Below, one piece after another: positions 9,579 through 17,987 of a DNA stretch of 64,000 bases; the first letter of the stretch is position 1, and every line of letters starts with the position of its first letter. Origin of the DNA: Paenibacillus sp. FSL R7-0345 (GTDB taxonomy: Bacteria; Bacillota; Bacilli; Paenibacillales; Paenibacillaceae); NCBI RefSeq assembly GCF_038595055.1, contig NZ_CP152002.1, positions 1,036,501-1,100,500 of the forward strand, written 5' to 3'. Below the pieces are notes generated by a model, which saw nothing but the letters and a program-made list of their open reading frames with translations, had not been told where the DNA came from and ran no database searches. A program made the translations under genes and the position numbers.

Positions 9579-10856
9579 ATGCAGCGGAAAATCAATCTGC
9601 TCTTATTGTGTTTCAGCCTGCTTGGCGGCGGAGTGGCGTATGTGCTCGGGGAGCTGCTGCTTGGCCGCAGGCCGTATGATCTGCCGTCGATTATTATTGT
9701 CGGCCTTTATTTTGCCATTGTAGCATTTGGCATCCTGGTCGGTGCACTGCTGGCTGAGATGATCTCGCCGCGGCTGAACGGGCTGTCGTGGAAGCAGCGT
9801 TATCTGGGACTGTCATGGAAGCTGCTGCCGCTAGTGGTAGTCATGCTGTTTGGTCTCGGCACACTGATGGAGTTTGTATACGAGCTGAATTTTGGCGGCA
9901 TTAAAGCGGTCAAAAATGTCGTTATGGTCATCGATGACTCCGGCAGCATGCAGCAGAGCGATCCGGCCAACAGCCGATATACCGCAGCCGAAGCGCTGGT
10001 ACAGCAGATGGACAAAGATAATCAGGTGGCTGTAGTCACCTTCAGTCAGGAGGCTGCGGTGGTACAGCCGCTGATTTCACTTGAAAATACCGAAAGCCGT
10101 ACCAAGGTATCGGAGGTCATTCGCAATCTGCAGACAACCGAAGGCGGCACGAACATCAGCGGTGCTCTGACCGAGGCTATGAATGTGATCAGCAGTGATG
10201 GAGAAGCCGGCCGGGGAGCCATGGTTATCCTGCTGTCCGACGGCTTCAGCGAATTTAACACAGCTACTGAGCTGAATGAATATAAAAGCCGGGGAATCGC
10301 CGTCAACACCATCGGGCTTGCGCTGGATGACCAGTCCGGCCCGCTTCTGCTGCAGGATATTGCTACGGCAACAGGCGGGCAATACTACGATGTTACCGAT
10401 GCAGGACGCCTGGGTGAAGTGTTCCAGCAGATCTATGACCGGCTGGGCGACCGTACCCTGCTGACTGAGCGCAGCGATGCGACAGCAGACAGCCCTTATT
10501 ATGCTGTTGTGCGGATTCTGGCACTGATACTGATCGGCACCGCACTTGGTATCGGGCTTGGCGTTGTGTTCGACAACCGTCATCTGGCCAAAAGCTTCGG
10601 CATCGGCGGCTGGGTAGCCGGTCTCTGCGCCGGTCTGATTCTCGAATTCGGGCTTAGCGGCCAGTCGTTCAGCGATGCATTGATCCGGCTAAGCGCAGTT
10701 CTGTTGCTGGCAGCTATTCTGTCACTCTTTACTTATGTGGTACCGGTTGGTGAAGGACGTCTGACCCGCCGCGGGAGAAGAGATGCAGCGGCTGCAGCGC
10801 CGGCATCGGGTGAATTCCATTCCCCACGCAGAAACAGGAACAGCAAGGGCTTTTAG
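9579..10856 (+). CDS. Polytopic membrane protein with vWA domain
   Basis: 425 aa. Three hydrophobic helices at about residues 5-25, 37-60 and 81-100 precede a vWA domain (about 112-300) with the adhesion-site motif DDSGS at 119-123 and AMVILLSDG further on. Three more hydrophobic helices lie at about 312-390, and the tail is basic. An AAGGATGAGG ribosome site precedes the ATG. Unlike the first vWA protein in the cluster it has no cleavable signal, and its vWA domain sits between two helix bundles. Bacterial vWA proteins often act with ATPases or GTPases as scaffolds; here the likely partners are the downstream GTPase and GAP1-like proteins. The role is inferred from neighbours. Confidence 0.8.
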   Translation: MQRKINLLLLCFSLLGGGVAYVLGELLLGRRPYDLPSIIIVGLYFAIVAFGILVGALLAEMISPRLNGLSWKQRYLGLSWKLLPLVVVMLFGLGTLMEFVYELNFGGIKAVKNVVMVIDDSGSMQQSDPANSRYTAAEALVQQMDKDNQVAVVTFSQEAAVVQPLISLENTESRTKVSEVIRNLQTTEGGTNISGALTEAMNVISSDGEAGRGAMVILLSDGFSEFNTATELNEYKSRGIAVNTIGLALDDQSGPLLLQDIATATGGQYYDVTDAGRLGEVFQQIYDRLGDRTLLTERSDATADSPYYAVVRILALILIGTALGIGLGVVFDNRHLAKSFGIGGWVAGLCAGLILEFGLSGQSFSDALIRLSAVLLLAAILSLFTYVVPVGEGRLTRRGRRDAAAAAPASGEFHSPRRNRNSKGF

Positions 10857-10901
10857 AGCCCGGCAGCACAGCAAATGTTAATGTGAAGGGAGTAGACAGT
10901 C

Positions 10902-11537
10902 ATGAGGTACGCCGAAGTAAATCCCTCTGCACCGGCAATCAGTGAAGTAACTGCCCGGGTAGAGGACCGGTTTTGTACGCTGAGATGGCGCTGGCCGGAC
11001 GGCGTGCAGGCGGTCTGCATCCACAAAGAAACAGCAGAGGGGCTGGACCGCGGGGAGCTTCCGCCTTCCGGCATGAAGCTGTACACCCGTGAGGAATACA
11101 AAGCGAACAACGGATACCGGGACCGGATGGAAGACATCGGACTGGTGGTTTATACCGTATATGCACGGATCAACGAAAATGGCGAGACGCTGCTTATCAG
11201 GCAGCCGGACGGCTCAAACCGGATTACAGTCAGCGCCGGCAAGGCGAGAATTTATTTTTCCATCCAGCACAAAAAAGCGATATTTGCCAAGCAAAAAACA
11301 GTACATATGACGATTACCGCTGAAGTGCCGGTGCCGAAGGATGTACTCTGCTATGTCAAAAAGAGAGGCGGGTACCCGGCTTCCCGGGAGGACGGCGTGC
11401 TATTCCCGTTTGTGCAGGATTTTGCCGCCGGACGGAACATACTGCCGCCAATCGAGATCGGCAAAGAGGATTTTGTGCGGATTTTTTTCACCGATGGGCG
11501 TAAATACGGACAGTATTACGAGCTGGTACCGGAATAA
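10902..11537 (+). CDS. Unknown beta-rich protein, 211 aa
   Basis: The family is not recognised. The sequence alternates hydrophobic and charged residues as in a beta-sandwich, with TLRWRWPDG near the N-terminus resembling the start of an immunoglobulin- or fibronectin-type strand pair. No signal peptide or membrane helix is seen. A GAAGGGAG ribosome site lies about 9 bases before the ATG. It sits 45 bases after the second vWA gene and 57 bases before the GTPase gene, so it is probably in the same transcript. An adaptor between vWA and GTPase is plausible but unsupported by any motif. Confidence 0.7.
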   Translation: MRYAEVNPSAPAISEVTARVEDRFCTLRWRWPDGVQAVCIHKETAEGLDRGELPPSGMKLYTREEYKANNGYRDRMEDIGLVVYTVYARINENGETLLIRQPDGSNRITVSAGKARIYFSIQHKKAIFAKQKTVHMTITAEVPVPKDVLCYVKKRGGYPASREDGVLFPFVQDFAAGRNILPPIEIGKEDFVRIFFTDGRKYGQYYELVPE

Positions 11538-11594
11538 GTGACCAACAGAAAGTAACGCTCAGACAACGAAGAAACGTTTGGGAGGGAAAAGAAA

Positions 11595-12857
11595 ATGTCT
11601 TTTTTCAGCCGGTTTATGAAGAAAAGCCAGCCGCAGCCGCGGCCGCTTTTTTATGATATTGTGTGCCCTTACTGCTTCACGAAATTCCAGCCGGAGGAAG
11701 TGGTTTTCCGGGCTATGCACAGCCGTGAAGATGATGAAAATTACGCGCTGGGCGAAGATGATGCCTTGAACAAGTATCGTGAGCGCTTCGGGCTCGATAC
11801 GGTGGATGATATGGAAGCGATACTGAATCCGGCAGATATTCCGGAAGAGTACCACCACTATACGGATCATGTGCTGACCGGGCTCACCGACCGCTACGGG
11901 GTGCTGACGCGCAGACGGCTCTGCCCGGCCTGCCATAACGAGCTGCCTGTAACCGCCGGCAAGGTGCCGAGCAACATCATTTCGATCATCGGGGCTTCCC
12001 AGGTCGGGAAGTCGGTGTATATGACCTCGCTGATTCATACGCTGCAGCATACGACGGCGGGACATTTTGACGCAGCCTGTATGCCGCTGAATGCCGAGAT
12101 CAGCCGCAAGTTCCGCACGCTGTACGAAGAGCCTTTGTTTGAGCGCGGCGATCTGCTGGCTTCGACCCAGAAGGAAAAAATGCAGGAGCCGTTCATCTTC
12201 CAGTTCGTCTTCAAAGATGAGAGCAAGCCGCCGCTGACGCTGGTGTTCTTCGATGTCGCCGGTGAAGGCATGGTCGACCAGGATTATCTCGGCCTGCACG
12301 GCCAGCATATCAAAAACTCCGCCGGCATCCTGTTCATGGTCGATCCGCTGCAGATCCGCTCCGTCCGCGAGAAAATCCGCATCAACTACGGCGACAAGCC
12401 AGGTGAGTGGGTATCGCAGTATGATGAGCCGCGCGATGTGGTGCTGACGATGTTCGGCGATTTTATCGCTTATCAGGAGAAGAGTAAAACCGATATTCCG
12501 ACAGCGGTTGTCCTGGCTAAAAGCGATATGCTGCATTCGCTCAAGGATGAAGACGGGGATTATATCAAGGCGAACAGCAATGTATTCAACAACTACGTGC
12601 ACCGAAAAACGCTGAATCTGGATGAGTTCCACAATATTGACGGAGAAATCCGCCGGTTTATTGAGAAGGTGGACCGCCCGTTCAAGGATACGATGGATGT
12701 TTATTTTGCCAATACAGGATATTTCGCCGTGTCTGCGCTGGGCAGCAATCCGGTCAATCAGAAAATCGAAGGTGTGGTCAGCCCGATCCGCGTAGACGAG
12801 CCGTTTATCTGGCTGCTGCACAAGCTGAAATATATTGAGGGGAGCGACGGGCCGTGA
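11595..12857 (+). CDS. Zinc-ribbon Ras-like GTPase (double-GTPase/conflict-system type)
   Basis: 420 aa. A split zinc ribbon (CPYC at 24-27 and CPAC at 110-113) precedes a P-loop GTPase domain. G1 is GASQVGKS at 133-140, G3 is DVAGEG at 220-225 and a G4-like AKSD lies at 308-311. This combination resembles the GTPases paired with GAP1-type proteins in predicted NTP-dependent conflict systems; that family link is from memory. No membrane helix is seen. Strong ribosome site GGGAGGG. Its stop overlaps the GTG start of the next gene by 3 bases, so the two products are made in step and probably interact. Confidence 0.8.
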   Translation: MSFFSRFMKKSQPQPRPLFYDIVCPYCFTKFQPEEVVFRAMHSREDDENYALGEDDALNKYRERFGLDTVDDMEAILNPADIPEEYHHYTDHVLTGLTDRYGVLTRRRLCPACHNELPVTAGKVPSNIISIIGASQVGKSVYMTSLIHTLQHTTAGHFDAACMPLNAEISRKFRTLYEEPLFERGDLLASTQKEKMQEPFIFQFVFKDESKPPLTLVFFDVAGEGMVDQDYLGLHGQHIKNSAGILFMVDPLQIRSVREKIRINYGDKPGEWVSQYDEPRDVVLTMFGDFIAYQEKSKTDIPTAVVLAKSDMLHSLKDEDGDYIKANSNVFNNYVHRKTLNLDEFHNIDGEIRRFIEKVDRPFKDTMDVYFANTGYFAVSALGSNPVNQKIEGVVSPIRVDEPFIWLLHKLKYIEGSDGP

Positions 12858-15800
12858 ACAGATTTTCAGGGTCCGGGATCACCCAGCAGATGTATACCCG
12901 ACAGCGGCGCGGGGTTTACCGGTCAACCGAGGGCTTCGATACGGTAGCGAAATCGGAAAGCTTAGATAATAATTTTGTCAAAAAAATCCTCCATCCCTTC
13001 TGCCTCTACGATGCTCCGGCTGAGCTTAGCGCACGCGGTGAGAAGAATGAGGAGGTTTACCCGGCTGCACTGCACCTGTTCCATACGGAGACGAACGATA
13101 CGGTGATCGGGCAGAGCCGCTATCTGGCGGCTGATTTTACGGGGCAGCGGAGCGCTTTTTTTGCCCATAACTTTATTGTGCCGCCGATCCGCTCTGAAGA
13201 GATTGTGGAGCAATACGGGGACTGGCTGCATGCGGATTTTGCGGTCAGCTATGAAGGCGAGCTTGGCGGGACCTTACCGGAGCTGGACCATATTCCTGTA
13301 CAGCAGCGAGAAAGCCGGCCTGATCCGCTGACTGTGCTGCGTACGCTCGGTTTTAACGAAGAAACGTTCAAGGCCCTGCTGCAGGCGGTCATGCTCTCCG
13401 TAGCCGGGAAGAAAAAAATCTATATTGCGCTCGATGTGCCGATCAGCGAGATATCGCGGCATGCCGCCGGCCTGACAGAGGTCCTTTTCAGCGTGCTGCC
13501 TAACGATTTTCGCCGCAGACTGGGCGTGATTACGTATGCTAATGAGCCGCAGAGCCGCAAATACATTCATCTGACCTTTGTGGAAAAAGGCTCGCTGCGT
13601 CCCGGGGACCGCAATATCGAAAAGGATTATGTGTTCGATCTGGCTTCCGGCCGGATGCTGAATACTGATTTTGGCGGGACCCGGCAGCCCTTTGCCGAGC
13701 TGGTCTGGAAGACGCTTAACCGGAAGGGCAGCATGGAGGATTATGCCCGGTTTGCCGATTCCCTGCTGACAGGGGAAGGGGTGGAGCGTAAGCTGCAGCT
13801 GGCTGTTTACAATGAGCTGGCAGTCTTTTATGAGATTGAGCAGGGCGATGAGCAGTTATATACGGACAATAAAATCGCTGTGCTCAGCGGTTTGTTGTCC
13901 TACCTGAAGCCCCAGGGAGCGCTGGAGTCACGGGTGCGGCTGAATGATCTGTTTCTGGAACGGTTCGACCGCGAGTATGATGCCATCCGGCAGCGCGGGA
14001 TTCCACAGCCTGAGGTGCTGGAGCAGTTTAAGGAATATTTTGAGCTGGAAGGACATAACTACCGCGGTAAAATCGTCGATTATTACATCAACGGCATGCT
14101 GAATGGTACAGCTGCGGGGCGCGGGGATGTGCTGGCTGCGGCTTATGGCATTATTGAGAGCAATGACGGGCTGAGTGCAGCTTTTTTCAAAAAAGTGCTG
14201 GGCCAGCCCGTATTCCGCAGACAGCTGCTGGAGCCCTATATGGAATCCCGGCTGGCTGCTTCGGTTGATTCAAAAGATGTGATGCGCTTCGTGTTCCATT
14301 GGGGACGCTTTTTACCGGAGGTGCTGCAGCAGGACTTTGCCCGGGACATGGTCAAGGAGTATCTGCTTGAGAGGCTGGCCGGGGATAACAATCCTGTGGC
14401 TGCCGTAGCGGCTGCCCATGATTTTGTCGAGAAGGCGGAAAAAGAGCGGCGCAGAGGCAGCGGCCTCTATCCGGAGGCGATGTCGCTGCTGCTGGAGCTG
14501 GCGAATGCGGCGGACCGCTTTTTGCTGAGCCGTGTGGATTTGGACGAGCTGACGCTGGAGCAGCTGCTGGATATTTCGTTCCTGCGCTACCGCGACTCCG
14601 AGGACTGGCAGCCGCCGCTCGATTCGATCAGCAGACGCAAGGCGAATGCCCTGCGGGCGGCCTACCGCTGGTTTGGCGAGGAGAAGCCGGATGAGGGGAT
14701 TTTTGCCGGACTTGCTCCGCGTGAGCTGGACGATGTGCAGCTGCTCGGACGGCGCTGGCTGAAGGATATGCGCGGAGCAGAGCCGTTTGAGCGTCTGCCG
14801 CTGGCGTTCTATCATATCAGTGAGCGCGAAGACGGGCCACTGGATTATGATGCACTGCTGGAGCTGGTTATGCGCAAGGCGGGCGGAGATAAAGAAACGG
14901 TGTACCGCTTCTTTGACTGGTCGCAGGGCAGCAGGCTGTTCACGGTTTCTAATAAAAAGCTGTGGCCGGGATATAAGCGGGCCATTCTGAAGTACTTCAT
15001 GAACAAAGACCGTGAAGCCTTCAAAAACCGGGATTTCCGCAAAAGCTATGTAGCTGCCGCAGGACCGGCACTGCAGAATGTTTATAACGAAGCCCGCAGC
15101 AAGCTGGCTTCACCGCTGGCGCGGTGGGTCAGTCGCAGCCGATTTCAACTCCTGATCAGCGGCACCATTCTGGGGCTTGTGATCATCGGGGTGATTATTG
15201 CAGTCAGCCTGCTGCGCCCGGACCCTGCCGATACAGCGCAGCCGGAGAATAGCTCCGGAACCGGCGCGGTTACCGTTGCGCTTGGCAGCGGCGGTACAGC
15301 CGGCACCCGGTTGGTGTTCACCTTTGCCGGTGCCGCAGAGTGCTCCGCCTTTAAGCCGGCGGAGATTGGAATCGTGTCCGGGGATAAGGTGACGGACACG
15401 TACGATGTTGTTGCGACGACAGGCAGCTGCCTGACGGCGTTGCCGGAACCGGGAGCCGCGGGTGACAGCGGCTCTGGTGAGGACGGCGCAGCGGCGGGCA
15501 ACGCCGGCGGCGGAACGGGCGGCAACGCGTCCGGGAACGCGGGAGCCGGGACAGACGACGCAGGGGCGGGCAACGCCGGCGGCGGAACGGGCGGCAACGC
15601 GTCCGGGAACGCGGGAGCCGGGACAGACGACGCAGCGGCGGGCAACGCTGGCGGCGGAACGGACGGCACTGCGTCCGGGAACGCGGGAGCCGGGACAGAC
15701 GACGCAGCTGCGGGTAATGCTGGCGGCGGAACGGACGGCACTGCAGGCGTTGGGGCAGGAGACGGGGACGTGTCCGTCTCTTCTCCGCCGTCAACCGGCC

Positions 15801-16102
15801 AGCAGGGCGCCGGGGCTTACCAGGTCACAGTTGACCTGAAAGCGGGTGCCGTAATTGCAGCCGGAAGTATGATTACAGCCGGTGAGTACAAGCTGATTGT
15901 TCAGCCTGACCCGGCAGCGGGGGCCATCGCTTCACCGGCGGTGCAGCCTTCCGCTACAGCTGGAGCAACGCCTGACGATTCTGCTGGTGCGGGTGGCAAC
16001 GGTGGAAATGATGCCGTTGGCAACAATACGGTTGATGGGGATAATACAAACAAAGCGGGCTCTAATGATGCTGATGCTGAGAGGACTCCCGGGGCGGAGT
16101 AG
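12854..16102 (+). CDS. GAP1-like GTPase partner with membrane helix and repetitive outer stalk
   Basis: 1082 aa, GTG start overlapping the GTPase stop. The first 300 residues contain QMYTRQRRGVYRSTEGFDTVAKS and an open-and-close beta pattern, as in the N-terminal domain of GTPase-associated protein 1. The region to about 750 is helix-rich. One membrane helix lies at about 767-790. Behind it is a roughly 290-residue tail rich in Gly, Ala, Asn, Thr and Asp with 24-residue tandem repeats, likely outside the cell or in the wall. So the helical body is predicted cytoplasmic, next to the GTPase, and the stalk external. It is the last gene of the cluster before a strong terminator. The family assignment is moderate; the coupling to the GTPase is certain from the overlap. 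Confidence 0.75.
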   Translation: MNRFSGSGITQQMYTRQRRGVYRSTEGFDTVAKSESLDNNFVKKILHPFCLYDAPAELSARGEKNEEVYPAALHLFHTETNDTVIGQSRYLAADFTGQRSAFFAHNFIVPPIRSEEIVEQYGDWLHADFAVSYEGELGGTLPELDHIPVQQRESRPDPLTVLRTLGFNEETFKALLQAVMLSVAGKKKIYIALDVPISEISRHAAGLTEVLFSVLPNDFRRRLGVITYANEPQSRKYIHLTFVEKGSLRPGDRNIEKDYVFDLASGRMLNTDFGGTRQPFAELVWKTLNRKGSMEDYARFADSLLTGEGVERKLQLAVYNELAVFYEIEQGDEQLYTDNKIAVLSGLLSYLKPQGALESRVRLNDLFLERFDREYDAIRQRGIPQPEVLEQFKEYFELEGHNYRGKIVDYYINGMLNGTAAGRGDVLAAAYGIIESNDGLSAAFFKKVLGQPVFRRQLLEPYMESRLAASVDSKDVMRFVFHWGRFLPEVLQQDFARDMVKEYLLERLAGDNNPVAAVAAAHDFVEKAEKERRRGSGLYPEAMSLLLELANAADRFLLSRVDLDELTLEQLLDISFLRYRDSEDWQPPLDSISRRKANALRAAYRWFGEEKPDEGIFAGLAPRELDDVQLLGRRWLKDMRGAEPFERLPLAFYHISEREDGPLDYDALLELVMRKAGGDKETVYRFFDWSQGSRLFTVSNKKLWPGYKRAILKYFMNKDREAFKNRDFRKSYVAAAGPALQNVYNEARSKLASPLARWVSRSRFQLLISGTILGLVIIGVIIAVSLLRPDPADTAQPENSSGTGAVTVALGSGGTAGTRLVFTFAGAAECSAFKPAEIGIVSGDKVTDTYDVVATTGSCLTALPEPGAAGDSGSGEDGAAAGNAGGGTGGNASGNAGAGTDDAGAGNAGGGTGGNASGNAGAGTDDAAAGNAGGGTDGTASGNAGAGTDDAAAGNAGGGTDGTAGVGAGDGDVSVSSPPSTGQQGAGAYQVTVDLKAGAVIAAGSMITAGEYKLIVQPDPAAGAIASPAVQPSATAGATPDDSAGAGGNGGNDAVGNNTVDGDNTNKAGSNDADAERTPGAE
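15497..15760 (+). repeat. 72-bp tandem repeats coding the GNAGGGT stalk
   Basis: Three full units and one partial unit with an exact 72-bp period (24 codons, core GNAGGGT...GNAGAGTDDA). The units are nearly identical in DNA, with the last two sharing the same variant positions, so they arose by recent duplication. Copy number should vary between strains without breaking the frame. Confidence 0.85.
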
Positions 16103-16141
16103 CCCTGTTTTGCATAACTAATTAATGTACAAATTAACTTG

Positions 16142-16197
16142 ATCCTGAACAGTACCGGTGGCCGGATGGCGGCGCGGGTACGTTCAGGATTTTTTTC
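16142..16197 (+). terminator. Terminator ending the GTPase/GAP1-like unit
   Basis: Inverted repeat ATCCTGAAC...GTTCAGGAT extended by GTACC/GGTAC with one bulge, followed directly by a run of six T. It lies 40 bases after the GAP1-like stop. Confidence 0.85.
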
Positions 16198-16308
16198 TGC
16201 GGATGGGGAGGAGTATTACTAAATGTGAGTTACATTGAACCTTGAACTTTGAATCTTGAACAGCTGAACCGTTCACAGATATTCGCAACAGCTCGCAACA
16301 ATGCGCAG

Positions 16309-16678
16309 ACAGCTGGGCAGGTGCGTTCCTGATAGCGTTCCTAATGATTTTGCAGCGAACGAGCTGGAACTAAGTGGATTTTAGACAACTAGTTTCTGCT
16401 AAAATCAGCGAAGGACAGAACTAAGTGGAAATTCGCTACTTATTTGAGGAGAATTCTCCTAAAAGTGCTAAAACCTGGTGAATTAAGTGTCCATTTTCCA
16501 CTTAGTTACACTGAAATGGGGATTTCGGCGGAATTAAATTGCTTTTTTCCAACTAGCTCGCGTGTCCCCTTATATTTGAGGGTGAAGCAGCCTCAGGATA
16601 GGTTAGTTTGAAGGCGGGAACTTGGTGGCGGATCAACGTGCGGTTGGATAGGCCAGAGTAAGAGTAAGTGTAAGAGTA
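16309..16678. repeat. 370-bp direct duplication, copy 1
   Basis: Runs from the tgggcaggtgcgttcctgat motif through aactaagtggattttagac and gcggatcaacgtgcggttgg, to an AGAGT microrepeat. It is nearly identical to the second copy 440 bp downstream. No gene is seen in it; the longest frames are short and lack ribosome sites. The aactaagtgga / aattaagtgtcc modules look like a dispersed intergenic repeat. The sequence between 16198 and 16308 contains only a ttgaacc/ttgaact microrepeat. Confidence 0.85.
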
Positions 16679-16756
16679 GAGTAGAGTAGTCTGCAAGATG
16701 GGATAGTTTGCTGAAGTGGTAGTGTGAGTAATCCGAACAGCACAATCGTCCGGTGA

Positions 16757-17142
16757 TGGCTGGGCGGGTGCATTCCTGATGGCGTTCCTGATGATTTTAC
16801 AGCGAACGAGCTGAAACTAAGTGGATTTTAGACAACTAATTCCTGCTGAAATCAGCGATGGACAGAACTAAGTGGAAATTCGCTACTTATTTGAAGAGAT
16901 TTCTCCGAAAAGTGCTCAAACCTGGTGAATTAAGTGTCCATTTTCCACTTAGTTACACTGAAATGGGGATTTCGGCGGAATTAAGTTGCTTTTTTCCAAC
17001 TAGCCCGCGTGTCCCCTTCTATTTGAGGGTGAAGCAGCTTCAGGATAGGTTAGTTTGAAGGCAGGAACTTGGTGGCGGATCAACGTGCGGTTGGAGAGGC
17101 CTGAGTAAGAGTAGAGTAGAGTAGAGTAGAGTAAAGTAGTTT
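16757..17142. repeat. 370-bp direct duplication, copy 2
   Basis: Second copy of the block at 16309-16678 with scattered substitutions, ending in an expanded AGAGT five-base microrepeat (gagtagagtagagtag). The sequence from 17143 to 17312 holds nothing recognisable. Confidence 0.85.
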
Positions 17143-17312
17143 GATAGAAAAGTTGTTTTTGCGCGGCAGGTGTTTGTGGCAATTAAATGTGTGGTTGGAG
17201 CGGGCAGGTAGGAGCAGGGAGTCTGTATGTTTAGAGAGCCAGCGTGGTTGAGGTAGCTTTCCTATTAAGAGTATTAAGAGTAGTCTGCGTAGACGACGCC
17301 CTCCCCGTATAA

Positions 17313-17438
17313 GCCAATTGGTTAGAAGGAATAACGCCTAATCGTTTCCGGGCTTATCTAGCTGACATGGGATGGAAAGAGATTGTATCAGCTTTTCCTA
17401 TGGACATAGAGGGGAATAGTAGATATTATTATGAATAA
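17313..17438 (+). pseudogene. Possible C-terminal remnant of a lost gene
   Basis: A 41-codon frame bounded by stops and lacking a start. It has a convincingly protein-like composition, including the segment TPNRFRAYLADMGWKEI and a tail ending in GNSRYYYE. It could be the end of a decayed gene, or chance. The family is not recognised. It ends 24 bases before the cobalamin riboswitch. Confidence 0.3.
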
Positions 17439-17461
17439 TAAAATTTAATAAGCTATTGAAA

Positions 17462-17636
17462 AAGGTGCGCGTTCTATCCAGATAGAATCCGCTTAATAGG
17501 GAAGGCCGGTGCAAGTCCGGCGCGGTCCCGCCACTGTAAATGCTGAGCGACTCCTGATAAAGGTGCCACTGTCTGGCTGTTTAAGCCGACGGGAAGGTAG
17601 GGGGAAGCGATGAGGCATAAGCCAGGAGACCTGCCT
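17462..17636 (+). promoter_or_regulatory. Cobalamin (B12) riboswitch
   Basis: Contains the conserved core ggccggtgcaagtccggcgc followed by ggtcccgccactgt, and the B12 box gccaggagacctgcc at 17621-17635. These are diagnostic of the adenosylcobalamin-class aptamer. It controls the large DUF4430 S-layer gene 350 bases downstream. With cobalamin bound, transcription should stop at the terminator at 17814-17837. Confidence 0.95.
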
Positions 17637-17813
17637 TTTTCATGGACGTTTCACTTCTTCGTGGGGTAAGAATGCGGAACACATGCAGATGAACTGCGGC
17701 TAAAAAAAGGGTGTATTATGCGTTAGTGTGCCTTTTTGGAATATGAACTTGCTGATAACGGTCTTACTATCCGCAGGCTCCAATGACAGCCGATTAATTT
17801 GTATTCTTCCCGG

Positions 17814-17837
17814 CCGCCCTTAACAGGGGCGGTTTTT
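17814..17837 (+). terminator. Expression-platform terminator of the B12 riboswitch
   Basis: CCGCCC-TTAACAG-GGGCGG stem followed by TTTTT, 177 bases after the B12 box and 150 bases before the gene start. Its position between aptamer and gene fits transcriptional attenuation. Confidence 0.8.
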
Positions 17838-17987
17838 ATGTTGCAATGGGGGAGCCCAGGCTTCCGGCTCTAATTCTCCCCCTGCTCCGGCAGAGACGGA
17901 TACTTTCCCCAGAGGATGCAAATCCGGATTCTGCTGTCTGCTGTGCTGTAAAGCAAGTTCATTCTATTAACGGAAAAGAGGTTAACA

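Noticed and set aside
15145..15741. Minus-strand 198-aa Pro/Ala frame
   Set aside because: Antisense of the repetitive stalk of the GAP1-like gene; its repeats only mirror the coding ones.
16858..17058. 66-aa gene in the duplicated block
   Set aside because: Low-quality frame in repeat DNA without a ribosome site; the other copy does not keep it.
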